IMG/VR virus record: IMGVR_UViG_3300042691_028401
Coordinates: 1 to 32,679 of that record
From: a virus
DNA length: 32,679 nucleotides
Reading direction: 5' to 3' (one strand)
This document shows positions 16,351 through 22,971 of this stretch, piece after piece; positions within the stretch are counted from its first letter, which is position 1, and each line of letters opens with the position of its first letter. The translations under genes were made by a program, and so were the position numbers. The notes beneath the pieces are model-generated. The model was not told the origin of the DNA. It did no database searches and saw nothing but the letters and a program-made list of their open reading frames with translations.

Positions 16351-16672
16351 CCATGACTTTGGTTTTCAGGTTTTCTATAGTCATCCTCATTGATTTGAAG
16401 ATGCTATTGACATCTGCATTACCAAACCCAAGCATTCTTGAAGATTCTACAATTTGATTCTTCATTTCAATTGCTTTAGGATCATCAGATAAACTTAGTC
16501 TAGTGTAAAGTAATTGCTGTTTCTCTAAAAGATCAGAAAGAAGTTGCATGTGTTCATACTTTTCTTCCTTTGACATTGTAGGAAATACAAAAAGTTCTTT
16601 TCCTATTTTTCTTTGTAGTTCATTGATATCATCCATTTCTTTTTGGACAAATTCTGAATCAAAAAAAGACAT
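16340..16672 (-). CDS. DUF1825-like protein
   Basis: A 110-residue protein matching my memory of the DUF1825 family, known from cyanobacteria and cyanophages: FFDSEFVQKEMDDINELQRK, FPTMSKEEKYEHMQLLSDLL, LYTRLSLSDDPKAIEMKNQI and a C-terminal helix. It is all-helical and acidic, with no enzymatic motif; its function is not known to me. It lies between gp59 and gp32, that is, within the replication group, and its stop codon area holds the gp32 promoter. The presence of homologues in hosts hints at mimicry of a host protein, an inference. Confidence 0.75.
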   Translation of the reverse strand: MSFFDSEFVQKEMDDINELQRKIGKELFVFPTMSKEEKYEHMQLLSDLLEKQQLLYTRLSLSDDPKAIEMKNQIVESSRMLGFGNADVNSIFKSMRMTIENLKTKVMVDP

Positions 16673-17266
16673 TTATTTTCCCCCAACAATGGATCTCAAC
16701 ATACTCTTATAAATTCCCACATCAATATTTAGAAATGGAGAATACTTTTTAATTTTTAAAGATATAGTTTCCCACACTGGATCTAAAAGTTTTTTATCAA
16801 ATTCTTTTCCAACTTTAAATATTTTATCATAAACAACTAATGTTTCTATACAAATATTCCCCTTCAAAAAATTCTTAACTATTGGTGGATGTTGCTTTGA
16901 GCAATCAAATAATTCATTTAAATCATACTCAGACAACAGTTGTTCTGATTGTTCTTTAACCAAATAAGTCAAACTCTGTTGTCTTTTCTTCCAAGACACA
17001 AAGGTAGATTCTCCTGTTCTGATAATCTCTCCAATCCACAATCTTCCAGGATCATCTACCTCAACAAAATTTGCTATGAAAAAATTCTTTATATCCTCAT
17101 CACTCTTTTGTCTGGATAGTTTCTCATACCAATACCTATCCTTACGTTTATTGAAAGACTCTATTGATGCTCTAGTCTTACCTGCATATTTGATGTAATC
17201 ATAACTTGGTTTACTAAAATGATTTTTAAGTGCTAGGTAAGTTCTATAAGCATCAAAAGGTGTCAT
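16673..17266 (-). CDS. 59: Helicase loader gp59
   Basis: A 197-residue protein of the gp59 family. It begins MTPFDAYRTYLALKNHFSKP, with the pattern DYIKYAGKTRASIESFNKRK-DRYWYEKLS that in T4 gp59 reads YDVIKYNW...RRDKYFFQKLS. Next come FFIANFVEVDDPGRLWIGEI and a helical C-terminal half ending LNIDVGIYKSMLRSIVGGK. gp59 binds forked DNA and gp32 and loads the gp41 helicase. Gene order gp32 - (DUF1825) - gp59 - gp33 matches T4's 32-59-33 apart from the inserted gene. Four-base overlap with gp33 upstream. Confidence 0.85.
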   Translation of the reverse strand: MTPFDAYRTYLALKNHFSKPSYDYIKYAGKTRASIESFNKRKDRYWYEKLSRQKSDEDIKNFFIANFVEVDDPGRLWIGEIIRTGESTFVSWKKRQQSLTYLVKEQSEQLLSEYDLNELFDCSKQHPPIVKNFLKGNICIETLVVYDKIFKVGKEFDKKLLDPVWETISLKIKKYSPFLNIDVGIYKSMLRSIVGGK

Positions 17267-17520
17267 ATCAAAAGTTTAGCTCTAGATGTACGTTTCAAAA
17301 AGTTTAAATTAATAGCATCACATTTAAGTTTTTCCTTAAGTGGTTTGCTAATCAATTTGGATACAGAATCAACTTCTATATTGTTCTGCTCACAATAGTA
17401 TACTACTGCATCAATATAATTCATATCACTATTGACCTTTACCAAGTCTTCAATGATATTAGAAAATTTTGCTTGACATAAAAACTTTGTCTCTAATGCT
17501 TTTTCTAATTTATTTTCCAT
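17263..17520 (-). CDS. 33: Late transcription co-activator gp33 (probable)
   Basis: An 85-residue protein, close to the size of T4 gp33 (112). Helical and charged, it ends KLKCDAINLNFLKRTSRAKL, a C-terminal segment typical of cyanophage gp33 as I recall it. T4 gp33 bridges host RNA polymerase, the gp55 late sigma factor and the sliding clamp. Position directly upstream of gp59 matches T4. This fits the late-type boxes seen elsewhere in the window. The start overlaps the exonuclease gene by eleven bases. Sequence similarity in this family is weak, so identity leans on gene order. Confidence 0.7.
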   Translation of the reverse strand: MENKLEKALETKFLCQAKFSNIIEDLVKVNSDMNYIDAVVYYCEQNNIEVDSVSKLISKPLKEKLKCDAINLNFLKRTSRAKLLI

Positions 17521-18187
17521 ATTCTTTTAGTTTAGAGTTTATAAAATCCTTGATATAAGATGATAAAAGTTTGATATATTTTGTTTTGTCATATTGTTCA
17601 TAGACAACACAATCTCCATCTTCACAAGCCATAAGAATAACAAGTTTCTTGACTGGAATGTTGGTAAGTTCATAAAACATACAAGCATAAGCTGCTGCCT
17701 GAACAAAGTAATGCTCAATCCATTCTACAGGCTTTGCTTTCTTTGAAGTCTTAAAGTCAATTACTGAAAGTTCTCCATTATACTCAGCAATACAATCTAC
17801 AGTTCCAGCAATTCCTAGAACCTTACTATACAAAGAACTTTCAAGAGCATAGATATTATTTATCTTATCTAACTCGGGTTTGATAATCTTAAATAAATGT
17901 TTCGAGATTAATTGAACCTCTGGAAGATCTTTATTCAGGAGGTGATTTTCAACTAATGTATGAAGATCAGTTCCTCTACTTGTTGCTGCTTTATTGACTC
18001 GATTTGCCTCTTCTTCTCCGACTCGTTTTCTCCAGTCTTCAAAGATGTGTCGATTGTGATAACTTGTGACTGAAGTAATGGATACAAACTTATGAACTCC
18101 ATCTTCATCTGGGATTTTATAATACCTAACCCCATCAATAGTCTCCCTCTCAAGTTGAGGGAGACTTACATTACAATGATTAAACAT
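17510..18187 (-). CDS. PD-(D/E)XK exonuclease, MGME1/RecB-like
   Basis: A 225-residue nuclease. The motif order is RGTDLHTLVENHL (His76 and neighbours), ALESSLYS (Glu116), GIAGTVDCI (Asp131), LSVIDFKTSKK (Asp144, Lys146) and QAAAYA (Gln163). This is the RecB-type nuclease core, closest in layout to the mitochondrial genome maintenance exonuclease, which degrades single-stranded DNA ends. It lies among replication genes (gp33, gp59, gp32) and starts one base before the PhoH stop. Likely roles are recombination, flap removal or host DNA breakdown. Confidence 0.8.
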   Translation of the reverse strand: MFNHCNVSLPQLERETIDGVRYYKIPDEDGVHKFVSITSVTSYHNRHIFEDWRKRVGEEEANRVNKAATSRGTDLHTLVENHLLNKDLPEVQLISKHLFKIIKPELDKINNIYALESSLYSKVLGIAGTVDCIAEYNGELSVIDFKTSKKAKPVEWIEHYFVQAAAYACMFYELTNIPVKKLVILMACEDGDCVVYEQYDKTKYIKLLSSYIKDFINSKLKEYGK

Positions 18188-18945
18188 TAGAACCCTGCTG
18201 CCATTTTATTTACAATATAGGATTTAACAAGACCAGATCTTACAATATCCTCAACACCAAATTCAATTGATTCAAATTCAGGCATTCTTTGAATGATTTT
18301 CATAAAGTCTAGAATACCATTCCTTTCATTAGTCTTGGTAAGATCAGTTTGAGTTGCATCACCACAGAAGACAATTCTGGAGTTATCACCAACCCTAGTA
18401 ATTATACTATCAAGTTCATGGAAGTTCAAGTTTTGTGCTTCATCAACAATGATAATTGAATTGTCTAAAGTTGTACCTCTGATAAAAGATGTACTCCAGA
18501 AAGTAATTGTTTCTTGCTGCTTCAGATTACCATAGAGCATTTCAAATGAAGCATCATCTGGCATCTCAAACATATACTTTACCATATTCTTATAAGGAAT
18601 TTGATAAAGTGCAGATTTATCATCATGGTCTCCAGGAAGGAAACCAATCTCCCTAGTGGCAACTAGAGATCTTACAATCACAATCTTTTGATATGGAGTA
18701 ATCTCACTGAGAACATCTTTGAGTGCTAAGTAAAGAGCACAGAATGTTTTACCTGTTCCAGCACATCCATACACAAACAAATGTTTGTCTGAATTGTAGG
18801 CATCAAAAAGTTTAGTTTGATTTTGTGTTACTGGATTAATATCACAAAGGAAATCTGTATTGATTGGTTTCCTTCTCTTCATTTGCTTTGCTGTCATGCC
18901 AATTCCAATTGGCTGCAAATCATTGTTTCTTCTTTTTCTTGCCAT
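18187..18945 (-). CDS. phoH: PhoH-like ATPase
   Basis: A 252-residue P-loop protein. Walker A is GCAGTGKT (60-67) and Walker B IIIVDEAQN (Asp168-Glu169), with the PhoH region STSFIRGTTLDNS before it and FCGDATQTDL (sensor/motif III) after. PhoH proteins are ATPases, in some cases RNA helicases fused to nucleases; in marine phages phoH is common and often linked to phosphate stress, though its role in infection is not proven. The N-terminal 45 residues are basic. It overlaps both neighbours by one base. Confidence 0.9.
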   Translation of the reverse strand: MARKRRNNDLQPIGIGMTAKQMKRRKPINTDFLCDINPVTQNQTKLFDAYNSDKHLFVYGCAGTGKTFCALYLALKDVLSEITPYQKIVIVRSLVATREIGFLPGDHDDKSALYQIPYKNMVKYMFEMPDDASFEMLYGNLKQQETITFWSTSFIRGTTLDNSIIIVDEAQNLNFHELDSIITRVGDNSRIVFCGDATQTDLTKTNERNGILDFMKIIQRMPEFESIEFGVEDIVRSGLVKSYIVNKMAAGF

Positions 18946-19187
18946 TAGATTTTCTTTACACGGGAACCTGGAGCTTTACTTGCCTTGGCAAGTACATCAT
19001 TCCATCCTGGATTTCTGCTGATTAGTTTGTTTCTCCAATCACCAGTCTCTCCAGGACTTGCACAACCTTCAGACCAATCTCTTTTCCATTCAGGATTGTC
19101 TTTGTACCATTGAGTGATCTCATGAACACTCATCTCAACTTCTTTCTTTTCTCCAGTTTTTGTATTAATAATTGGATAAATTGCCAA
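18945..19187 (-). CDS. Small conserved cyanophage protein (80 aa)
   Basis: Begins (M)AIYPIINTKTGEKKEVEMSV and continues with WYKDNPEWKRDWSEGCASPG and NPGWNDVLAKASKAPGSRVK. I chose the TTG start at 19187 because it is eight bases after a perfect AGGAGG (19196-19201). The alternative GTG at 19194-19196 overlaps that site and cannot use it. The ending (GW.DVL...PGSRVK) resembles FmdB-type small proteins without their zinc ribbon; I recall relatives in other cyanophages but no function. The ribosome site overlaps the stop codon of the HNH gene, so that insertion kept this gene's translation signals intact. Confidence 0.75.
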   Translation of the reverse strand: MAIYPIINTKTGEKKEVEMSVHEITQWYKDNPEWKRDWSEGCASPGETGDWRNKLISRNPGWNDVLAKASKAPGSRVKKI

Positions 19188-19199
19188 AATTTTCACCTC

Positions 19200-19709
19200 C
19201 TAAATTATGTGTTTGTAAGCAGATGCTTTTCCCTTTCTTATTTGACAAATTAAAGAGGGAGCCACTTTATATTTATTGGCAAGTATAACACCTTTTTCAA
19301 AACTAGATTTAATTTCTTTTACTTGTTCATCTGTCAATTTTCTTTTCGTTTGTCTCATTCTTTCTATTGCTTCGGGAGAGCAGCATATTTTTCCCTTTAA
19401 TGCTTTACTTCTGTTCATTTTATGCTCTTCACTTTGCTTCCTTCCCTTCAATTTGGTTGCAGGATGTGGTTGATTTTTAGTAACCTCTTTCATCCTATCA
19501 TAACCTATTCTAGATTTAATTTTTTGAATTTCTTCATTTCCTATCTGCCCAGATAAACATTTCCAAGCAAGATGATCTCTATCATCCTTTTTTCTAGTCC
19601 ATTCAGCATAATGCCACATAGCGTGTTGAGTGGTAGTCAATTCAACAAGATTTTCTTGCAAATTACTACCACCTTCATATCTTGGTATGATGTGATGTTT
19701 GTGCTTCAT
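19200..19709 (-). CDS. HNH homing endonuclease with NUMOD3-like repeats
   Basis: A 169-residue protein starting MKHKHHIIPRYEGGSNLQEN: the HHIIPR...G....NLV.L....H...H pattern is the HNH nuclease of seg/mobile phage enzymes. Residues about 95-125 have NUMOD3-like DNA-binding motifs (KLKGRKQSEEHKMNRSKALK), and the end is a helix-turn-helix (SFEKGVILANKYKVAPSLIC). An in-frame extension upstream runs into thyX, but the start at 19709 is five bases after AGGA, so the shorter form is chosen. It separates thyX from the small gene at 18945. Its ribosome site is hidden in a hairpin with a built-in late promoter (see 19710-19748). Confidence 0.85.
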   Translation of the reverse strand: MKHKHHIIPRYEGGSNLQENLVELTTTQHAMWHYAEWTRKKDDRDHLAWKCLSGQIGNEEIQKIKSRIGYDRMKEVTKNQPHPATKLKGRKQSEEHKMNRSKALKGKICCSPEAIERMRQTKRKLTDEQVKEIKSSFEKGVILANKYKVAPSLICQIRKGKASAYKHII

Positions 19710-19748
19710 TTTTATCCTGTTATATATTTTATTTATAACAGGATAAAA
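19710..19748 (-). promoter_or_regulatory. RBS-hiding hairpin with embedded late promoter
   Basis: A perfect 15-bp inverted repeat (19710-19724 and 19734-19748) with a nine-base loop lies between the thyX stop and the HNH ATG. The Shine-Dalgarno AGGA is within the 3' arm, so in RNA read through from thyX it is paired. The late box TATAAATA (19730-19737) spans the loop and 5' arm; transcription starting six or seven bases downstream begins about 19724, just after the 5' arm, leaving the ribosome site free. The same design controls T4 I-TevI. Confidence 0.85.
19730..19737 (-). promoter_or_regulatory. Late promoter for the HNH gene (TATAAATA)
   Basis: Exact T4 late consensus on the minus strand, 20 bases upstream of the HNH start codon and inside the hairpin described at 19710-19748. 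It would give a short leader of about 15 bases carrying the unpaired AGGA. Confidence 0.75.
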
Positions 19749-19755
19749 CTTCAAA

Positions 19756-20418
19756 TTAAATGACCCACTCAAGAGCCTTTGCAGCATCTGGGAATTGTTC
19801 ATTGAAGATTTCTCTACACCCTTCAGCAATCTCCATATGTTCTTTCTGGGTTCCATGGGCAGAACGAAGATTGATATAATGTATCCAAGACCTACAAGAA
19901 CCAGTCATATAAATCCTGGTTGGAGTTGCAAGGGGAAGAATAAATCTAGCACATTCTTTTGCTACTCCTTGAGAAAGAAGTCTGTTGTAAATTGCCTGAC
20001 CTTTAATAAAGTATTCTTGAATTTCACTTTGAAGTGTGAGTTTCAGATAACCATCTAGATCATCAGTAGAATTCTGACGATTTTTGGTATCCTGTCTACG
20101 AAGTTCAGGAACTTTTGCTACATCTGATAGCAGATTAGTATCAGCATACCTCTGTGAAAATTCCTGGAAAGTGAATGATCTATGACGAAGTACTTGAGCT
20201 GCAATACCTCTGGTAGTATTAATCTCAAGTGTCATAAAAGCATGTTCAAAGATACTCCAGTGCTCATGCTTGATGCAATACTTAAGAAGACCAGCAGAAG
20301 TATCAAAATTTAATTGATTGCTTGGATTACTAACTCTGGCAATATATGAAATCACTTCTTGTGCATTTGCATTGATAAGTTCTCCAGCACCTTGAGTGAT
20401 TGAAATTAGTTTAATCAT
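19756..20418 (-). CDS. thyX: Flavin-dependent thymidylate synthase ThyX
   Basis: A 220-residue ThyX. The signature is RHRSFTFQEFSQRY (Arg78-Tyr91), the RHR motif that binds FAD and dUMP; the cyanobacterial-type Thr replaces the usual Ser. Other family parts are EHWSIFEHAFMTLEI and YMTGSCRSWIHYINLR near the C-terminus. It methylates dUMP to dTMP using methylenetetrahydrofolate and NADPH and so supplies dTTP for phage DNA. Length is normal. The start overlaps the stop of the upstream small gene by four bases. The HNH endonuclease follows directly; T4's thymidylate synthase gene (td, unrelated fold) also hosts a homing endonuclease. Confidence 0.95.
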   Translation of the reverse strand: MIKLISITQGAGELINANAQEVISYIARVSNPSNQLNFDTSAGLLKYCIKHEHWSIFEHAFMTLEINTTRGIAAQVLRHRSFTFQEFSQRYADTNLLSDVAKVPELRRQDTKNRQNSTDDLDGYLKLTLQSEIQEYFIKGQAIYNRLLSQGVAKECARFILPLATPTRIYMTGSCRSWIHYINLRSAHGTQKEHMEIAEGCREIFNEQFPDAAKALEWVI

Positions 20419-20576
20419 TTACCAAATCCCCTATAGTCCATTCTTTTTGCTAGTTTAATCTGCTCCTCAATATTTTTCAATTGGTCTTTCATATAAGACA
20501 ATTCTTCTTCTGAGTAAAGATTAGGTTTTTGTTCTACTGCTTCTTTAAGCAGTCTCATCATCTTATTAATTCTCAT
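20415..20576 (-). CDS. Small helical protein (53 aa)
   Basis: Begins MRINKMMRLLKEAVEQKPNL and continues EEELSYMKDQLKNIEEQIKL to RMDYRGFGK: one long charged helix, probably a coiled coil. The frame can be extended upstream to 20645, but that part lies inside the gene at 20566-20730 and is rich in Met/Thr/Ile without sense, so I place the start at 20576, where ATG overlaps the end of that gene. The stop overlaps the thyX start. Function unknown. Confidence 0.6.
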   Translation of the reverse strand: MRINKMMRLLKEAVEQKPNLYSEEELSYMKDQLKNIEEQIKLAKRMDYRGFGK

Positions 20577-20730
20577 CTGAATACACTTCATCATAGTCAT
20601 TATAGTTATATGGAGTAATGAACTTGTCATACTCCACAACCTCAACCTTTTGTTCAGAAATTTCTTCCTTTAAACATCTAACAAGACATTCCATATTATT
20701 GACAATGAGTTTGATTTTTTCTACATCCAT
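20566..20730 (-). CDS. Small acidic protein (54 aa)
   Basis: Reads MDVEKIKLIVNNMECLVRCL, then a Glu/Val-rich part and an acidic Tyr/Asn tail (YNYNDYDEVYSDEN). The frame has phage-like codon use and ends just past the start of the next small gene. It follows a terminator at 20758-20790, so it needs its own promoter or depends on read-through; I see no clear one. Function unknown. Confidence 0.6.
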   Translation of the reverse strand: MDVEKIKLIVNNMECLVRCLKEEISEQKVEVVEYDKFITPYNYNDYDEVYSDEN

Positions 20731-20757
20731 AAAGCAAATAGTGTTTCCTGAATTTTA

Positions 20758-20790
20758 CACAAAAAAAGAGGGGAAGTCAAGTTCCCCTCC
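20758..20790 (-). terminator. Rho-independent terminator
   Basis: On the minus strand GAGGGGAA (20782-20789), a six-base loop, TTCCCCTC (20768-20775), then seven T. Strong GC stem and T-run. It closes the unit holding the 45- and 32-residue genes. Confidence 0.9.
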
Positions 20791-20815
20791 CAAATATCTA
20801 CTTATTCAGTAGCAA

Positions 20816-20914
20816 TCATTTTTTTGCGCCCACATTAACAAGTTGTGCTTGATGACGTCTTTCTTCTTTTTGCTTTTGCTCTTTAATGAGTTGAAGTACA
20901 TTAAGTTTTTTCAT
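20816..20914 (-). CDS. Very small basic peptide gene (32 aa)
   Basis: Reads MKKLNVLQLIKEQKQKEERR and ends HQAQLVNVGAKK. A strong ribosome site (AGGAGGGG) lies ten bases upstream, inside the end of the preceding gene, whose stop shares a base with this ATG (TGATG). It is followed by a terminator, so this pair forms a complete small transcription unit. A basic amphipathic helix; function unknown. Confidence 0.6.
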   Translation of the reverse strand: MKKLNVLQLIKEQKQKEERRHQAQLVNVGAKK

Positions 20915-21051
20915 CACTTATGCCCCTCCTTTACAAACTTAACACCACGATATGTTTCATTGTATTGTTGAGGTTGCTGCATCATTTGCTGTTGATACTC
21001 AAGACGCTTTTGAGTATCATATTCTACACCACGATATACTACTTTGGACAT
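20914..21051 (-). CDS. Small YRG-repeat protein, DUF4278-like (45 aa)
   Basis: Begins MSKVVYRGVEYDTQKRLEYQ, has a Gln/Met-rich middle and repeats the motif near the end as TYRGVKF. The YRGxxY/F pattern is that of DUF4278, a short family of cyanobacteria and their phages whose function I do not know. A good ribosome site (AAGGAG) is seven to eight bases before the ATG. It is first in a two-gene unit with a sigma-70-like promoter upstream and a terminator downstream, which supports its being real. Confidence 0.7.
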   Translation of the reverse strand: MSKVVYRGVEYDTQKRLEYQQQMMQQPQQYNETYRGVKFVKEGHK

Positions 21052-21106
21052 AGGTTTGCTCCTTTACTAACAGTAAATTTGCGTTCCTTCGGTATTCCTA
21101 CTTCCG

Positions 21107-21128
21107 TTTGCTATTTGCAAATAGCAAA
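21107..21128. repeat. 22-bp perfect palindrome in a promoter-leader region
   Basis: TTTGCTATTTG directly followed by its reverse complement. It lies between a candidate promoter (21136-21163) and the gene at 20914-21051, so it could be an operator or form a hairpin in the leader. No T-run follows on either strand, which speaks against a terminator. Confidence 0.75.
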
Positions 21129-21135
21129 TGAACGT

Positions 21136-21163
21136 ACTATATCTATAAGAATAATTTTGTAAA
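21136..21163 (-). promoter_or_regulatory. Candidate sigma-70 promoter for the small-gene unit
   Basis: TTTACA, 16-base spacer, TATAGT on the minus strand. The start would be near 21129, at the edge of the 22-bp palindrome, leaving a leader of about 80 bases before the ATG at 21051. The stretch 21052-21176 has no gene and holds this promoter, the palindrome and a purine-rich leader. Confidence 0.5.
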
Positions 21164-21176
21164 ATCTGATACAGTT

Positions 21177-21494
21177 TTAATCTCTTTGTCTCCAGTCATC
21201 TGGTTTATCTCCAGAAAAGAAATCAATGATATCATCAACTCCACCAAATCTATTCTTATGATTTGAGGGATCTGGATCTCCTAAATCAAGTTGATTTAAA
21301 AAATCATCCATACTTCCCTCTTGCATATCTGGATTAGAAGCACGTCTTCTTGCTTGTCTTAAGATTGTTGCTGCAGATCTATTTGATTTAGCAAGTTTTT
21401 CTGCCCAGATAATATCTTCCAGACTTACTTCTTCTTGTCTCACTATCCTATTACAAATCTCTTCAAGACGCAATCTATAAGCAGTAGAGAGCAT
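21177..21494 (-). CDS. Conserved cyanophage protein of unknown function (105 aa)
   Basis: The N-terminal half is helical (LRLEEICNRIVRQEEVSLED, IWAEKLAKSNRSAATILRQA) with a basic end RRR; the C-terminal half is acidic (FLNQLDLGDPDPSNHKNRFG, then DDIIDFFSGDKPDDW). I recall similar proteins in other cyanophages but no function. The basic-helix/acidic-tail split suggests a nucleic-acid or protein binder. A ribosome site (TGGAG) and a late-type box AATAAATA lie just upstream, so late expression is likely. Confidence 0.7.
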   Translation of the reverse strand: MLSTAYRLRLEEICNRIVRQEEVSLEDIIWAEKLAKSNRSAATILRQARRRASNPDMQEGSMDDFLNQLDLGDPDPSNHKNRFGGVDDIIDFFSGDKPDDWRQRD

Positions 21495-21515
21495 ATATAA
21501 TCTCCAGATATAGTG

Positions 21516-21523
21516 TATTTATT
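21516..21523 (-). promoter_or_regulatory. Late-type promoter box (AATAAATA)
   Basis: AATAAATA on the minus strand, 22 bases upstream of the ATG at 21494 and directly after the speD stop. One mismatch to the T4 late consensus. Confidence 0.45.
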
Positions 21524-21850
21524 TTATCTTTCAATGTAACTTAAAGTGTGATCCTTGGCATAAAGTTGATGGATGATCATATCACAACCAATCTTAGGAT
21601 TACAATCACCACAGGTATAGACATCTACTGCAGCTTTGCCTTCTTCTGGCCAAGTATGAATGCTGATATGACTTTCCGATAGAAGACAAATTACAGTGAC
21701 GCCTTGTGGTTCAAACTTCTTTGATATAGTTTGAACCACAGTAGCACCACTAGCAACTGCTGCATTCTCCAATAAATCTATAAGGCATTTCTCATCATCA
21801 AGAAGGACAAAGGAACAACCATATAAATTAAGTAAATAGTGCTTTCCCAT
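21524..21850 (-). CDS. speD: S-adenosylmethionine decarboxylase SpeD
   Basis: A 108-residue enzyme of the prokaryotic (class 1B) type. LSESHISIHTWPE holds the Glu59-Ser60 self-cleavage site that creates the pyruvoyl cofactor and the catalytic His65; TCGDCNP holds the catalytic Cys80. These line up with Ser63/His68/Cys83 of the Thermotoga enzyme. It makes decarboxylated AdoMet, the aminopropyl donor for spermidine. It is a frequent auxiliary gene of cyanophages; polyamines may help DNA packing or host physiology, which is conjecture. The start overlaps the stop of the upstream gene by one base. Confidence 0.95.
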   Translation of the reverse strand: MGKHYLLNLYGCSFVLLDDEKCLIDLLENAAVASGATVVQTISKKFEPQGVTVICLLSESHISIHTWPEEGKAAVDVYTCGDCNPKIGCDMIIHQLYAKDHTLSYIER

Positions 21851-22101
21851 TATCCCTTCTTCTTAGTTTTTTGTGCCCCCCATAGTTTTGGATTTACTGT
21901 TCCATCAGTCCATTTAATATCAATGGGAGATCCTTTCCCATAGGTATCATAGTAATAATCGAAGATAGACACTTTAGATGATGCCTTTACAACATCATAA
22001 GAGATATTATCCTCTTCCAAATAAGTAACCAAATAAGAATCTAGGGGAAGAGTCTTATCTTTTGCAGCAACTGGATCACAACTTTTATGAATGATTTTCA
22101 A
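21850..22101 (-). CDS. Hypothetical protein (83 aa), speD neighbour
   Basis: Reads MKIIHKSCDPVAAKDKTLPL, with aromatic-rich VSIFDYYYDTYGKGSPIDIK and ends NPKLWGAQKTKKKG. No known domain is apparent to me. The frame is tightly packed (one-base overlap with speD, four-base gap to the upstream gene), so it is co-transcribed. The basic C-terminus and central Tyr cluster are the only features. I recall cyanophage relatives beside speD, without function. Confidence 0.7.
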   Translation of the reverse strand: MKIIHKSCDPVAAKDKTLPLDSYLVTYLEEDNISYDVVKASSKVSIFDYYYDTYGKGSPIDIKWTDGTVNPKLWGAQKTKKKG

Positions 22102-22105
22102 TTAT

Positions 22106-22540
22106 TCACCCCCAAACAATTTCAGGAAATGCCTCAGATACTACTGCCTTAGTAATTCTATATTTCTTATGCAATTCTTTGTCTTTAGTGGCACAAAGAA
22201 CTTCTGCTTCAGAACTGTGAAGTGATTCACAGAGCTGAATAAAAATCATTTCTCTTTTTGTTTGAGGAAGATCACTTACTCCTTTAACAAAGTGATTAAA
22301 CTTCCTCCACTCTTGAATAAGTTTAGAGTGCTCAGTTCCTTCTGGAGCATCATTAGGAGTGTAGGGTACTTCTCCTGCAGGAATTGCAGACTCTACTTTA
22401 GAATCAAAATTCCAAATTAAAACAGATCTAAGAGCTACATTGTCGTAGTGTCTTAGGATCTCAATCTTTTCATCTTTAGTTTTTGCACTAGATACTCTTT
22501 GTAAAACTTCAGAGATCAGTTGATCTGGGGGCAATTTCAT
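22106..22540 (-). CDS. Conserved cyanophage protein, possibly DUF6433 (144 aa)
   Basis: Helical protein with EILRHYDNVALRSVLIWNFD, GEVPYTPNDAPEGTEHSKLI, then RKFNHFVKGVSDLPQTKREM and EVLCATKDKELHKKYRITKA. This set of motifs is familiar from cyanophage and T4-like genomes as a small protein of unknown function (I associate it with DUF6433, from memory). A GGAG ribosome site precedes the ATG. No membrane segments or catalytic pattern. Confidence 0.75.
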   Translation of the reverse strand: MKLPPDQLISEVLQRVSSAKTKDEKIEILRHYDNVALRSVLIWNFDSKVESAIPAGEVPYTPNDAPEGTEHSKLIQEWRKFNHFVKGVSDLPQTKREMIFIQLCESLHSSEAEVLCATKDKELHKKYRITKAVVSEAFPEIVWG

Positions 22541-22557
22541 TAATAAACTCCAATTAA

Positions 22558-22776
22558 TTAATCTTCTTGTTCTTCCTCTTCATCATACTCTCCATCAAAA
22601 CTAAATGCTATAATTGAATCTGGAACAACATTTCCATTTTCATCAAACATTTCTGGATGTAAATTCATTGGGTGTTGAGAATAAGTATATTCTTTGTATA
22701 ACCAACCAACAACTGCTCCTAATACCAAAGATGTAATGAAGAACATTACACAAAAAACTAATGTGATAGCAATCAT
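22558..22776 (-). CDS. Small single-pass membrane protein (72 aa)
   Basis: Residues 3-27 are a transmembrane helix (ITLVFCVMFFITSLVLGAVV) followed by WLYKEY; the rest is a soluble, acidic tail ending in EEEE and DEEEEQED. The good ribosome site AGGAG precedes the ATG. Probably anchored in the host inner or thylakoid membrane with the acidic tail in the cytoplasm, judged from the positive residues after the helix. Function unknown. Confidence 0.75.
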   Translation of the reverse strand: MIAITLVFCVMFFITSLVLGAVVGWLYKEYTYSQHPMNLHPEMFDENGNVVPDSIIAFSFDGEYDEEEEQED

Positions 22777-22791
22777 TTTATATCTCCTATG

Positions 22792-22971
22792 CTAGGTATG
22801 GTTCCTTATATCAAAGGAAAAATGAAAGGAGATGGTTATATCCTTTTTAAAGAGGGAAACCATCTTTTCAAAATAAAAAGAAAATGTTTTCTTTTTAGGT
22901 TTCCTCCTTCTTAATATTAAATCAACACCCCTGTTAATATCAGAGGTCTTACTGTTATTTATAGTTGACAT
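22792..22971 (-). CDS. Small basic protein (59 aa)
   Basis: Begins MSTINNSKTSDINRGVDLIL, then RRRKPKKKTFSFYF and a C-terminal beta-like part ISFHFSFDIRNHT. The frame is open further upstream but that part overlaps glutaredoxin; the ATG at 22971 shares bases with the glutaredoxin stop (TAATG), so I use it. A similar RGVDLILRRRKPK protein is known to me from other cyanophages, function unknown. The basic patch suggests nucleic-acid or membrane binding. Confidence 0.65.
   Translation of the reverse strand: MSTINNSKTSDINRGVDLILRRRKPKKKTFSFYFEKMVSLFKKDITISFHFSFDIRNHT

Noticed and set aside
19710-19856. Upstream in-frame extension of the HNH gene into thyX
   Set aside because: It would begin inside thyX with no ribosome site, and the resulting residues have no nuclease similarity; the ATG at 19709 has AGGA at the right distance.
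22956-22963. TATAAATA on the minus strand near the start of the 59-residue gene
   Set aside because: It lies within codons 3-5 of that gene, so a start here would skip it. It might serve the membrane protein at 22558, but there is no supporting spacing or gap, and such words arise by chance in AT-rich coding DNA.
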